Origin: Streptomyces fructofermentans
GTDB taxonomy: Bacteria; Actinomycetota; Actinomycetes; Streptomycetales; Streptomycetaceae
Direction of reading: 5' to 3'
DNA: 64,000 bases
NCBI RefSeq assembly: GCF_014651055.1
Contig: NZ_BMWD01000011.1
Coordinates: forward strand, 1 to 64,000
The position numbers were made by a program, and so were the translations under genes. The stretch's first letter is position 1, and each line of letters opens with the position of its first letter. This document shows positions 45,454 through 54,604 of this stretch, one piece after another. The notes under the pieces were generated by a model that was not told the DNA's origin, searched no databases, and saw only the letters and a list, made by a program, of their open reading frames with translations.

Positions 45454-46442
45454 GAGGCGGCTCCGAAGGTGAGAGGAATGTTGTCGATCAGCCGGGTCGT
45501 CCCGACCCGGGCGGCGACGGCGAGGACCGCCTCGCCGGTGAAGTCTTCCGGGACCTCGGTGAAGTCGGACGGATCGACCAGCGCCAGGTAGTCCAGGGCG
45601 AGCGGGGGCACGAGGCGGGCCGCCTCGTCCAGGACCAGGCGGGCGGCGGCACGGACCGCGGCGGGGCCGCCGGGAGCGGCCTTGGCCACGGCGTGCGCGT
45701 CGGCCGCCGCACGGGACTCGCCGATGGCGCTGAGGGCCTGGGCGCGGGCGTGCGTGGCGGGCACCTCGCGGGCCCGCGCGCGCAGCGCCTCCTGCGCCGC
45801 GTGCCGGTCGCCGCCCGCGAACAGGGCCCGCGAGAGGGCGAGGGCCGTGCGGCGCTCGGCGGCCGACAGGTAGCGGTTGCGGCTGGACAGGGCGAGGCCG
45901 TCGGCCTCGCGCACGGTCGGGACCCCGAGGATCTCGACGCCGAAGTTCAGGTCGCGTGCCATGCGGCGGATGAGGGCGAGCTGCTGGGCGTCCTTCTGCC
46001 CGAACAGCGCCACGTCGGGGCGGGTCAGGTGCAGCAGCTTGGCGACGACGGTGAGCATCCCGTCGAAGTGGCCGGGCCGGACCGAGCCCTCCAGTCGCCC
46101 GCCCATGGGGCCCGCGGAGATCCGCACCTGCGGCTCGCCGCCCGGGTAGACCTCGTCCGTGGACGGGGCGAGGACGACGTCGGCGCCGGACTGCTCGGCG
46201 AGCTTGACGTCGGCGTCCAGGGTGCGCGGATAACGGTCGAGGTCCTCGCCCGCTCCGAACTGGAGGGGGTTCACGAAGACGGTGACGACGACCTCGCCGT
46301 CGTCCCCCGCGATCTCGCGGGCGGTGCGGATCAGAGTCGCGTGGCCCTCGTGCAGGGCGCCCATCGTCATCACGACGGCTCGGCGGCCCGTGGGCACGCG
46401 CGCGTGGAGCCCGTCGGCGGTGTGCAGCAGGACGGGGGTCAT
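45450..46442 (-). CDS. panC: Pantothenate synthetase (pantoate-beta-alanine ligase)
   Basis: 330 aa. ATP-dependent joining of pantoate and beta-alanine. HIGH-type motif in [10 protein letters not shown] (residues about 26-35), then [21 protein letters not shown], the pantoate/ATP segment FGQKDAQQL and the KMSKS-like ALSSRNRYL. Slightly long owing to Ala-rich insertions near 210-250. Its stop overlaps the nadB start (ATGA), and the DUF2520 gene ends 28 bp before its ATG. panD and panB are absent here. Confidence 0.95.
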   Translation of the reverse strand: MTPVLLHTADGLHARVPTGRRAVVMTMGALHEGHATLIRTAREIAGDDGEVVVTVFVNPLQFGAGEDLDRYPRTLDADVKLAEQSGADVVLAPSTDEVYPGGEPQVRISAGPMGGRLEGSVRPGHFDGMLTVVAKLLHLTRPDVALFGQKDAQQLALIRRMARDLNFGVEILGVPTVREADGLALSSRNRYLSAAERRTALALSRALFAGGDRHAAQEALRARAREVPATHARAQALSAIGESRAAADAHAVAKAAPGGPAAVRAAARLVLDEAARLVPPLALDYLALVDPSDFTEVPEDFTGEAVLAVAARVGTTRLIDNIPLTFGAAS

Positions 46443-46470
46443 CGGACGGCTCCGTTCTCCGGGGCGCGCG

Positions 46471-47391
46471 TCATCGGGCGTCCCCCTCGGTCCCGTTGGC
46501 GAGCACTCCGAGCAGGTCCTCGGCCAGCTCCGGCTTGAGGAGCCCGTGGGCCAGCGCGCGGTCGGCGGTGGCGCGGGCCATCGCGAGGTAGCCGGCGACG
46601 GTCTGCGGCGCGTGCTTGCGCAGCTCGGCCACGTGCGCGGCGACCGTGCCCGCGTCGCCGCGCGCCACCGGGCCGGTGAGGGCGGCGTCGCCCGACCTGA
46701 GGGCGTTGTCCAGGGCGGCGCCCAGGAGCGGGCCCAGCATCCTGTCGGGGGCCTCGACGCCCGCGGCGCGCAGCAGCTCCATGGACTCGGCGACCAGGGT
46801 CACCAGGTGGTTGGCGCCGAGGGCGAGGGCCGCGTGGTAGAGCGGGCGGGCGGCCTCCTCGATCCACTCGGGCTCGCCGCCCATCTCGATGACCAGCGCC
46901 TCGGCGGCCAGCCGCAGCTCCTCGGGCGCCGTGACCCCGAAGGAGCACCCGGCGAGCCGCTGGACGTCCACGGCCGTCCCGGTGAAGGTCATCGCGGGGT
47001 GCAGCGCGAGGGGCAGCCCCCCGGCCCGCAGCGCGGGGTCGAGGACCCTCGCGCCGTACCGGCCGGAAGTGTGCGCGATCAGCTGTCCCGGCCGTACGGA
47101 ACCGGTGTCGGCGAGTCCCTCCACGAGGCCAGGCAGGGCGTCGTCCGGGACGGTCAGGAGCACCAGGTCGGCCCTCTCCAGCACCTGCGCGGGGGTGACC
47201 AGCGGCACGTCGGGCAGGAGCTGCGCGGCGCGGCGCCTGGAGGCGTCGGAGACGCCGGACACGGCCACCGGACGGTGTCCGGCGAGCTGGAGCGCGGCGG
47301 CGAGCGCGGGGCCGACACGGCCGGCGCCGACCACCCCCACGGTGAGGCGTGCGGGGCGGTCCTTCGGGTCTGGCTGGGGGAATGTACTCAC
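46471..47391 (-). CDS. Rossmann-like / DUF2520 oxidoreductase, candidate ketopantoate reductase
   Basis: 306 aa. NAD(P)-binding [16 protein letters not shown] at about residues 18-33, a Rossmann-like domain to about 130, then a helical DUF2520 domain ([38 protein letters not shown]). The same family directly precedes panC-panD-coaX in Mycobacterium (Rv3603c position). The 6-phosphogluconate-dehydrogenase-like build and fixed pan neighbourhood suggest it reduces ketopantoate (PanE/PanG role); this is inference. The GTG at 47391 heads the five-gene pan/nad/coaX run. Confidence 0.82.
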   Translation of the reverse strand: MSTFPQPDPKDRPARLTVGVVGAGRVGPALAAALQLAGHRPVAVSGVSDASRRRAAQLLPDVPLVTPAQVLERADLVLLTVPDDALPGLVEGLADTGSVRPGQLIAHTSGRYGARVLDPALRAGGLPLALHPAMTFTGTAVDVQRLAGCSFGVTAPEELRLAAEALVIEMGGEPEWIEEAARPLYHAALALGANHLVTLVAESMELLRAAGVEAPDRMLGPLLGAALDNALRSGDAALTGPVARGDAGTVAAHVAELRKHAPQTVAGYLAMARATADRALAHGLLKPELAEDLLGVLANGTEGDAR

Positions 47392-47538
47392 TCGACGGCG
47401 GCCTTCCGTTCCAGTCCGCTCGGGGTACCGGACGCTTTCTCGTCATGTTAACGCGATTGGTACGAGGGGCGTTTTCCCGTCCACAGGCTGTGGGGAATTC
47501 GTATGACCGGCCGGTCCCGCGTCCTGCATGATCCGGGC

Positions 47539-48725
47539 ATGAGCGATACGACCGGGCAGGGTGCGCAGGAGCCGGCGGGCGAGCCGTCGGCGGAGGAGCG
47601 GTGGGCACGGCGCAGAGCGGCCTGGCGGGCGGCGGAGCGCACGCTGTGGCGGCCGTGCTTCACCTCCACCGTCGGCGAGCGGCTGGCCCGGCTGACGGCC
47701 GCGGCACCGCACGTGTACGACCTGGACCAGCCGACGGACATGTACGGGGACCGGATCGTCGAGACGCTGGAGGAGCGGGTCGCCGGCCTGCTCGGCACCG
47801 AGGCCGCCGCGTTCTTCCCCACCGGCACGATGGCCCAGCAGGTCGCCCTGCGCTGCTGGGCGGGCCGTACGGGCAGTACGACGGTGGCGACGCACCCCCT
47901 CTCGCACCCCGAGGTGCACGAGCGGGACGCCCTCTCGACCCTCGGGGGGCTGCGGACCGTGCACCCGACGAAGGCGCCCCGCATGCCGTCCGCCGCCGAG
48001 GTCCGGGACCTGGACGAGCCCTTCGGGACGCTCATGGTCGAGCTCCCCCTGCGCGAGGCCGGCTTCCTGCTGCCCTCGTGGGAGGAGCTGGTGGCGGTGA
48101 CGGACGCGGCGCGCGAACGCGACGCCGTGGTGCACTTCGACGGGGCCCGCCTGTGGGAGTGCGCCACGCACCTCGGCCGGCCCCTCGACGGGATCGCCGG
48201 CCTCGCGGACAGCGTCTACGTGTCGTTCTACAAGTCCCTCGACGGGCTCGGCGGCGCCGCGCTCGCCGGACCGCGGACCCTGGTCGACGAGGCGAAGGCC
48301 TGGCGCCACCGGTACGGCGGCCAGGTCCTCCAGCAGTTCCCCACGGCCCTGTCCGCGCTGATCGGCCTGGAGCAGGAGCTCCCAGGCTGCCGGAGTACGT
48401 GGCCCACGCGCGCGTGGTCGCGGCGGCGCTGCGCGAGGGTTTCGCCGCGGCCGGTGTGCCCTGGGCGCGGGTCCACCCCGAGGAACCGCACACCCACCAG
48501 TTCCAGGTCTGGCTGCCGTACGACGCCGAGCTGCTGACCGACACGGGGACCCTGCACGCCGAGGGGACCGGCACCTCGCTGTTCCCCCAGAGCTGGGCCG
48601 CGGGCGGACCCGGACTCGCGTTCACCGAGGTCACGGTGGGCGCGCCGGGGCTGGAGTGGACGGCCCGGGACGTCCGCGAGGCGGTCGCCGGGTTCGTGGC
48701 GCTGCTCCCGGACCGAACCGGCTGA
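47539..48725 (+). pseudogene. Threonine aldolase / beta-eliminating lyase family gene with a frameshift
   Basis: PLP fold-type I enzyme of the low-specificity L-threonine aldolase type. The first frame (47539 to about 48383) carries the domain: RVAGLLGTEAAAFFPTGTMAQQVALR, VVHFDGARLWECA and the PLP lysine in VSFYKSLDGLGGAALAG. After GAGCTCCCA (48376-48384) homology continues only in another frame (LPEYVAHARVVAAALREGFAAAGVPW ... HTHQFQVWLPY ... to 48725). One missing base near 48381-48384 in a CCC run explains it; the intact protein would be about 395 aa. Either a real recent inactivation or a sequence error. The ATG at 47539 has CATGAT 6 nt upstream. Confidence 0.82.
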
Positions 48726-48950
48726 ACCGGCTGAACCGGGCGGGGCGGCCGGCGCAGCCGCTCCGCGGTCGCGGTCGCGCGCCCTGGTCGGCGCCCCCGG
48801 GCAGCCCGGCCGGTGCCGCCCGCGACCGTCCCCGGGCGGGGCGGCCGGCCGGGACCGCGCGAAGCGCCGGTGGCCGCGCGGCTCGCGCACCACGAGCCGG
48901 TCGTGGATGCCCGGGGCGTCGTTGTCGGTGGCGGGGTGCACCATGAGGGC

Positions 48951-50054
48951 ATGAGCGTGGACATCGACATCACCGGGCTGCGGCGGGAGAGGATCGCCGT
49001 CGTGCCCTCCCCCCTGGCCGAGCTCGGGATGGCGCTGCACACGCTCGCCGAGCCGGGGCACCACCCCGGGCTCCAGGGCTGGGCGACCGGGGTGACCGCC
49101 GGGCTCGACGCCCTGCTCGCGGACCGGATGTGCGAGGCCGACTTCCTGTGGCGCACGACGTTCTCGGACCTCTTCCTGCCCTGCTCGGGCATCGCCGGCG
49201 GGGTGCTCCCGGCCGCGACGCTCACCGAGGAGCTGGACCTGTTGGACAGGCTGTCCGACGAGCAGTTCGTGGACGCCGCGCTGGAGTTCACGTGCGCGCT
49301 CACGTACGACTCCCAGGGGCCGCAGGCGCTCTCCGATCCCGCGGTGCGCGTGCGGGCCCTGGAGCTGGCCGCCTCCCGGGGACCCCAGCAGGTGCGCTTC
49401 ACCAAGCGGCTGCTGGAGGACCCGCCGAGCGTACGGACCTGGTTCCGGCAGTTCCTGGAGGACTGCGACGAGGCGTTCTTCGCGGAGACCTGGGCGCGGC
49501 TGCGCCACCAGCTCGCGGCGGACGCCCGGCACAAGACGGACCTGCTGCGGCAGAAGGGGCTCGCGGAGGCGCTCGCCGCGGTGTCCCCGATGGTGACGCT
49601 GGACGAGGAGGCCGGGCGGATCACGGTCGACAAGCTCACCACCGGGCGCACCGCCACGGCGGACGGCGGCCTGCTGCTCGTGCCCACGAGCCTGGGCCGC
49701 CCGCACCTGATGGTGCTGCACCGGTACCGGTGGCAGCCCGTGCTCCACTACCCCGTCGGTTCACCGGAGTGGGCCGCGCCGCCCTCGGTCGAGCAGCTCA
49801 CGCTCCGCATGTCCGCGCTGTCGCATCCGGTCCGGATGCGGTTGTGCCGGCATCTGGCGCGCAGCGCGTTCACGACGGGCGAGCTGGCGAAGGTGCAGGG
49901 GATGACGGCACCGGAGATATCCCGGCACCTGGGCGTCCTGAAGAAGGCGGGCCTGATCACCACGCGGCGCCGCGGCCGGTACGTGCTGCACCAGCTCGAC
50001 GTGTCGATGGTGGCCCGGCTCGGCAGCGACTTCCTGGAGGGAATCCTGCGCTGA
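48951..50054 (+). CDS. ArsR family regulator with DUF5937-like N-terminal domain
   Basis: 367 aa. The N-terminal two thirds (about residues 1-255, PSPLAELGMALHTLAEPGHHPG ... FTKRLLEDPPSVRTWFRQFLEDCDEAFFAETW) resemble the DUF5937 domain found in large actinobacterial ArsR proteins. The C-terminal 90 residues are an ArsR winged helix (LSHPVRMRLCRHLARSAFTTGELAKVQGMTAPEISRHLGVLKKAGLITTRRRGRYVLHQL). No obvious metal Cys pair. It probably senses an unknown ligand. The ATG at 48951 has a weak GAGGG. The convergent neighbour is the TmrB-like gene, 23 bp away. Confidence 0.86.
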   Translation: MSVDIDITGLRRERIAVVPSPLAELGMALHTLAEPGHHPGLQGWATGVTAGLDALLADRMCEADFLWRTTFSDLFLPCSGIAGGVLPAATLTEELDLLDRLSDEQFVDAALEFTCALTYDSQGPQALSDPAVRVRALELAASRGPQQVRFTKRLLEDPPSVRTWFRQFLEDCDEAFFAETWARLRHQLAADARHKTDLLRQKGLAEALAAVSPMVTLDEEAGRITVDKLTTGRTATADGGLLLVPTSLGRPHLMVLHRYRWQPVLHYPVGSPEWAAPPSVEQLTLRMSALSHPVRMRLCRHLARSAFTTGELAKVQGMTAPEISRHLGVLKKAGLITTRRRGRYVLHQLDVSMVARLGSDFLEGILR

Positions 50055-50077
50055 GCCGGGCGGCCCCGCGTCGCCGG

Positions 50078-50710
50078 TCAGTCGAGGCGGATGTGCCGGG
50101 CTCCCGTCCAGGCCCGCCGCAGCCGTCCCCTGAGCGGGCCGTCCCGGTTCGGCACGAGCTGGAGGCCGGCCAGGACCGCGATGCGGTCGGCGGTCTTCGC
50201 GACGGTCGTGTGGTCCGTCCACAGGTGCTCGGCGAACTCCGGTTCGCGCAGCCGCTCCAGGCAGTGGTCCAGCCGCCCGACCGCCCAACTCTCCCTGCGC
50301 AAAGGGGTGTCCCTGCCCGCGACGTACCGCAGGAGGCGTCCGAAGCCGCGCTCCCGCAGCCGTCCCAGCACGGTCTCCCGCTCGGCGAGCAGGGTGAAGT
50401 GGCGTACGTCGTGGCCCTTTTCGCGCAGGATGCCGACCGTCTCGTCGAAGTGGCCGAAGTCCGTGACCGTCATGGGCGCGATCACCACGCCGTCGTGCCG
50501 GGTGAGGGCGAGGTCGAGCACCTCGACCACGCCCTGCCGCCACGACACCAGGTCCTGGAAGTCCCCGCGCAGTTCGGGCGGAAGCATGCGGCGCAGGCCG
50601 AAGCCGACGTGTTCCGGGTCGCACACGACGCTGCCCGGCAGCCGCCGCCGGATCTCGTGTGCGGTCTGTGTCTTGCCGCCCCCGAAGGGGCCGTTGATCC
50701 ACAGGAGCAT
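50078..50710 (-). CDS. TmrB-like P-loop ATP-binding protein
   Basis: 210 aa. Walker A GPFGGGKTQTA at residues 7-17. Strong resemblance along its length to TmrB, the Bacillus tunicamycin-resistance ATP-binding protein: LLWINGPFGGGKTQTAHE, VCDPEHVGFGLRRMLP, VVIAPMTVTD, VRHFTLLAERETVLGRLRERG and WAVGRLDHCLERL. TmrB is thought to bind ATP and tunicamycin at the membrane; whether this protein confers resistance is unproven, and other TmrB-like proteins may be small-molecule kinases. The ATG at 50710 has TAGGGT (50722-50717) 6 nt upstream, leaderless. Confidence 0.85.
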   Translation of the reverse strand: MLLWINGPFGGGKTQTAHEIRRRLPGSVVCDPEHVGFGLRRMLPPELRGDFQDLVSWRQGVVEVLDLALTRHDGVVIAPMTVTDFGHFDETVGILREKGHDVRHFTLLAERETVLGRLRERGFGRLLRYVAGRDTPLRRESWAVGRLDHCLERLREPEFAEHLWTDHTTVAKTADRIAVLAGLQLVPNRDGPLRGRLRRAWTGARHIRLD

Positions 50711-51077
50711 GCGCAGACCCTAGTGGTCGCCGGTCACGCCGCGGTCACGCACCGGCACCGCCTGATGACACGTCACGTACGGTCCTTCCGGGCTCGGGCA
50801 GTAGGCCTGCGCCGGGCCCCGGGCCCCGCCCGCGCACCGAGTCCGCCGGCCCCCCGAGCCCGCCAGCGCCCCGAGCCCGTCCGCGGGCCCCGAGCCCGTC
50901 CGCGGGCCCCGCACCTCCGCGGGCACCGGAGCCCGGTGTGCCGGAAGCCCGGCCGGCGGATCTGCCGGAAGCCCGGTGCCCGGCCTCGGTCGCACCCCGG
51001 AACCCCCGCCTCGGTCGCACCCCGGAACCCCGGCCTCGGTCGCACCCCAGGACCCGCGAAGAGGGGGGCGCCGCGGG
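50711..51077. repeat. Spacer with 25-bp tandem repeat, 3 copies
   Basis: GCCTCGGTCGCACCCCGGAACCCC-type units start at 50983, 51008 and 51033 (exact period 25). Upstream, CGAGCCCGTCCGCGGGCCC is duplicated (about 50872-50908). No gene is credible here; the minus-strand frames are only repeats. Confidence 0.75.
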
Positions 51078-51749
51078 TCAGCCCTGTCCGCCCGCCCGTA
51101 CGAGGCCCGTCTCGTAGGCGAGGACGACGACCTGGACGCGGTCGCGCAGGCCCAGCTTGGTGAGGATGCGGCCCACATGGGTCTTGACCGTCGCCTCGGA
51201 GAGCACCAGCCGGGCCGCGATCTCGCCGTTCGACAGCCCCTGGGCGACCAGGAGCATCACCTCGCGCTCGCGGTCGGTGAGCCGCCCCAGCTCCTTGTGC
51301 CTCGGCTCCTTGCCCGCGTTGGGCAGCAGCGGCGCGAACCGGTCCAGGAGGCGGCGGGTCGTCGAGGGCGCCACCACCGCGTCGCCGCTGTGCACGGAAC
51401 GGATCGCGGCGAGGAGCTCCCCCGGGGGCACGTCCTTGAGCATGAAGCCGGAGGCACCCGCCTTGAGGCCCGAGAAGGCGTACTCGTCGAGGTCGAAGGT
51501 GGTCAGGATCAGCACCTTCGGCGGGTTCGGGTCCGAGCAGATGCGGCGGGTGGTCTCGACGCCGTCCAGCTTCGGCATCCGGACGTCCATGAGGACCACG
51601 TCGACCTCCGCCGCCCGCAGCACCTCCAGGGCCTCCACCCCGTCGCCCGCCTCAGCCACGACCTGCATGTCCGGCTGGGCGTCGAGCACCATCCGGAACC
51701 CGGTGCGCAGCAGCACCTGGTCGTCGACGAGCATCACGCGGATCGGCAT
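51078..51749 (-). CDS. NarL/FixJ family response regulator
   Basis: 223 aa. Receiver with acidic pocket DD in MLVDDQVLLRTGF, phosphoacceptor Asp55 in VVLMDVRMPKLDG, and Thr/Lys in ILTTFDLDEY and GFMLKD. LuxR-type helix-turn-helix LTDREREVMLLVAQGLSNGEIAARLVLSEATVKTHVGRILTKL at about 160-205. The ATG at 51749 has GGAGGA 8 nt upstream; an ATG at 51773 lacks one. Downstream partner of the kinase gene (38-bp gap), so they form one two-component system of unknown stimulus. Confidence 0.93.
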   Translation of the reverse strand: MPIRVMLVDDQVLLRTGFRMVLDAQPDMQVVAEAGDGVEALEVLRAAEVDVVLMDVRMPKLDGVETTRRICSDPNPPKVLILTTFDLDEYAFSGLKAGASGFMLKDVPPGELLAAIRSVHSGDAVVAPSTTRRLLDRFAPLLPNAGKEPRHKELGRLTDREREVMLLVAQGLSNGEIAARLVLSEATVKTHVGRILTKLGLRDRVQVVVLAYETGLVRAGGQG

Positions 51750-51787
51750 GGGGAGGTCCTCCGGTCGGTTCATGGGACGTGCACGTG

Positions 51788-52990
51788 TCAGTGGGCGGGC
51801 TTGAGCGGAAGCAGGGCGCTGATGCGGAAGCCGCCGCCCGGACGCGGCCCCGCGTCCAGGGTGCCGCCGACCATGCCGACGCGCTCGCGCATCCCGATCA
51901 GGCCGTGGCCGCGGCCGTCGGCGCCGCCCTCCTCGTACAGCTCGTGCGGCGCGCCCTTGCCGTCGTCCTCGACGAGCAGCCCGAGGCCGTCGTCGAAGTA
52001 GACCAGGCGCACGCTCGCCCCCGTGTTCGGCCCACCGTGCTTGCGGGTGTTCGTCAGCGCCTCCTGCACGATGCGGTACGCCGTGAGCTCCACCCCGCTG
52101 GGCAGCGGACGCGGAGTGCCCTCGATCTTGTAGTCGACGGGCAGCCCGGAGGTGCGGCACTGCTCGATGAGGTCGTCGAGCTGCTCCACGTCGGGCTGCG
52201 GCACGTACTCGCCGGACTCCTGGTGCTCTCCGGTGCGCAGCACGCCGAGCAGGCGGCGCATCTCGGCGAGGGCCTGGCGGCCCGTGCCGGAGATCGTCTC
52301 CAGGGCCCTCCTGGCCTGGTCGGGCGCGGAGTCGAGGACGTACGCGGCGCCGTCGGCCTGCACCACCATCACGGAGACGTTGTGCGCGACCACGTCGTGC
52401 AGTTCGCGGGCGATCCGGGCGCGTTCGGCGGCGACGGCCACCTTGGACTGCGCCTCGCGCTCCCTCTCCAGACGGGCCGCGCGCTCCTCCAGCTGGGCGA
52501 AGTAGGCGCGGCGGGTCCGCAGGGAGTCGCCGAGCACCCAGGCGAGGGCGAAGGGAACCGTCTGGAAGACCACTATGGCGACGTTGCCCGCGGCGCTCGC
52601 CTCATTGTTGGGCCACCGGAGCTGGGCCAGCGGAGCCGCGCACAGGCCGGCGGTCAGGGCGGTCCTGGACGCCCACCGGGTGCCGTTCGCCGCCACCGTG
52701 TAGGTGATCACCAGCAGGGCGAAGTCGGCCGGGACCACCGCCACGTCGAGCACGAGCTGCGCCATCCCCGTGGCGACGGCCAGCAGCAGCATCTTCTCGG
52801 GCATGCGCCGGCGCAGCGCGACGACCAGGCACAGCAGGAGCATGACCGGGACGGTGACGAGCGGGACATCGGTCCCGTCGTCGACCTGCCCGGTCGTTCC
52901 GCTCACCACCGAGAGCCCGAACAGGACGACGGCCCAGAAGCTGTCGAACCACGTCGGGTGCCTGCGGAGAAAGTCATAGAGGCGCTGCAC
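51788..52990 (-). CDS. Sensor histidine kinase (HisKA_3 type)
   Basis: 400 aa. Four to five transmembrane helices in residues about 14-150, a coiled segment (EERAARLEREREAQ), then HisKA_3 with phosphoacceptor His198 in ARELHDVVAHNVS and the HATPase (QEALTNTRKHG, VEDDGKG, GHGLIGMRERV). Membrane-embedded sensor without a large outer loop, typical for kinases that sense cell-envelope or membrane signals together with a NarL partner. The GTG at 52990 has TACGCT (53003-52998) 7 nt upstream, leaderless. Confidence 0.93.
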   Translation of the reverse strand: MQRLYDFLRRHPTWFDSFWAVVLFGLSVVSGTTGQVDDGTDVPLVTVPVMLLLCLVVALRRRMPEKMLLLAVATGMAQLVLDVAVVPADFALLVITYTVAANGTRWASRTALTAGLCAAPLAQLRWPNNEASAAGNVAIVVFQTVPFALAWVLGDSLRTRRAYFAQLEERAARLEREREAQSKVAVAAERARIARELHDVVAHNVSVMVVQADGAAYVLDSAPDQARRALETISGTGRQALAEMRRLLGVLRTGEHQESGEYVPQPDVEQLDDLIEQCRTSGLPVDYKIEGTPRPLPSGVELTAYRIVQEALTNTRKHGGPNTGASVRLVYFDDGLGLLVEDDGKGAPHELYEEGGADGRGHGLIGMRERVGMVGGTLDAGPRPGGGFRISALLPLKPAH

Positions 52991-53139
52991 GTGACCCAGC
53001 GTAGGGAAGCGTGCTGTGTGCAGGGGTCAACCGGAGGACCGATCCGTAACCCGTGCTCGTACTCCCCAAGGTGGAGACCGCCCCGCGATCGGCGCCTAGC
53101 CTGGCGCGACGGGTTCGGCGGGCGACAGGGGTGAGCGCA

Positions 53140-54540
53140 GTGGGGCGTGAGGCGGCGGACGAGGGGCGGGGGTGGCGCCCGGCGACCGAGGAGGCGCTGT
53201 ACGGGCCCTGCGGCTTCTACCGCAGGGCCGAGGGTCCGGCGGGTCATTTCCGTACGTCGGTGCACGCGTCGGCGCTCTTCGCGCGGGCCGTGGCACGGCT
53301 CCTCTGCCTGGTCGACGAGTCGCTCGGCCGCCCCGCCGAACTGGCCTTCGTCGACATGGGCGCGGGCCGCGGCGAGCTGGTCACCGGCGTCCTCGGAGCG
53401 CTTCCCGCCGAGGTGGCGTCCCGCGTGCGCCCGTACGCGGTCGAGCGGGCCGCGCGGCCCCCGGGACTCGACCACCGGATCGAATGGCTGGCGGAGCCCC
53501 CGGCCGGGGTCACGGGGCTGCTGTTCGCCAACGAGTGGCTGGACAACGTGCCCGTGGACGTGGCCGAGGCCGACTCGGACGGGGTGGTGCGGCTGGTGAG
53601 GGTGCGCGCGGACGGGAGCGAGTTCCTCGGGGCGCCGGTGACGGGTGCGGACGCCCGCTGGCTGGCGCGTTGGTGGCCGCTCACGGCGCCCGGCGGCCCG
53701 GCCGCCCCCACCGGACCGACACCGGCCGCCCCCTCCGACCTGGGCGGGCCCGGCGACTCCGGCGACTCGGGCGGCCCGGGCGCCCTCGGCAGATCCGCCG
53801 TCCCGGGCGGCCCCGGGGACCTCGACGGACCCGGCACCGCCCATGAGACCGACGTCCTCGGCGCTTCGGGCGGCCCCGGCGATCCCGAGCACGGCGGGGG
53901 CGCCGGACACGGCGGGGGAGCCGGAGGGCCCGGAGGCGTCGGCCGCGTCGGACGCGTCGGACACGGCAGGGAAATCGGCGCCGGCGGACGCGACGGGGGC
54001 GGCGGCCTCGGGGGCGGGCACCCCTCCGAAGGGTTGCGGGCCGAGATCGGGCTGCCCAGGGACGTGGCCTGGGCAGCCGCCGTCGCCTGCCTCGACCGGG
54101 GCCTGGCGGTCGCCGTCGACTACGCGCACTCGGCCGGCGCCCGGCCGCCCTTCGGGACGCTGACGGGCTTCCGGGACGGCCGGGAGACGGCCCCCGTGCC
54201 GGACGGCTCCTGCGACATCACCGCCCACGTGGCGCTCGACGCGTGCGCGCTGCCCGGTGCCCGGCTGCTGAGCCAGCGCGAGGCGCTGCGCGCGCTCGGC
54301 GTGCACGGCGGGCGGCCACCGCTCCGGCTGGCCTCCACGGACCCGGCGGCGTACGTACGGGCCCTCGCGGGGGCGGGCGAGGCGGCCGAGCTGACCGCCC
54401 CGGGCGGACTGGGCGGGTTCGGGTGGCTGCTCCAGCCGGTGGGCATCGCAGACCCCCTCGCCCACGACCTCGGCCACGACTCGGACCCGTCGCTCCCGGA
54501 CGCGCCGGACGCCCGCCGGAACGGGCCGGCCGGTCCGTGA
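53140..54540 (+). CDS. MidA/NDUFAF7-like SAM-dependent methyltransferase
   Basis: 466 aa, COG1565 family. SAM motif [16 protein letters not shown] and the signature [12 protein letters not shown] (equivalent of NEFxDxxPV in NDUFAF7/MidA). GPCGFYRR...[10 protein letters not shown] at the N-terminus matches the family start FFxTS. A ~110-residue Gly/Pro/Asp insert (about 185-297) separates the catalytic halves. Mitochondrial NDUFAF7 dimethylates an Arg of NDUFS2, the NuoD counterpart; here a nuoD gene lies next to it, converging. The GTG at 53140 (AGGGG upstream, -10 TAGCCT at 53097-53102) is preferred to GTGs at 53131 and 53053. Confidence 0.85.
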   Translation: MGREAADEGRGWRPATEEALYGPCGFYRRAEGPAGHFRTSVHASALFARAVARLLCLVDESLGRPAELAFVDMGAGRGELVTGVLGALPAEVASRVRPYAVERAARPPGLDHRIEWLAEPPAGVTGLLFANEWLDNVPVDVAEADSDGVVRLVRVRADGSEFLGAPVTGADARWLARWWPLTAPGGPAAPTGPTPAAPSDLGGPGDSGDSGGPGALGRSAVPGGPGDLDGPGTAHETDVLGASGGPGDPEHGGGAGHGGGAGGPGGVGRVGRVGHGREIGAGGRDGGGGLGGGHPSEGLRAEIGLPRDVAWAAAVACLDRGLAVAVDYAHSAGARPPFGTLTGFRDGRETAPVPDGSCDITAHVALDACALPGARLLSQREALRALGVHGGRPPLRLASTDPAAYVRALAGAGEAAELTAPGGLGGFGWLLQPVGIADPLAHDLGHDSDPSLPDAPDARRNGPAGP

Positions 54541-54604
54541 GCCGAGGGAGACGACTACGGGCCGGCGGGTCCGTGAGCCGAGGGAGACGGCTCCGGCCCC
54601 CGGG

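Noticed and set aside
48228-49748. Minus-strand 506-codon frame opposite the ArsR-type gene
   Set aside because: Overlaps two plus-strand genes with clear domains; a stretch near 48950 looked gene-like (MVHPATDN...) but has no family resemblance or ribosome binding site.
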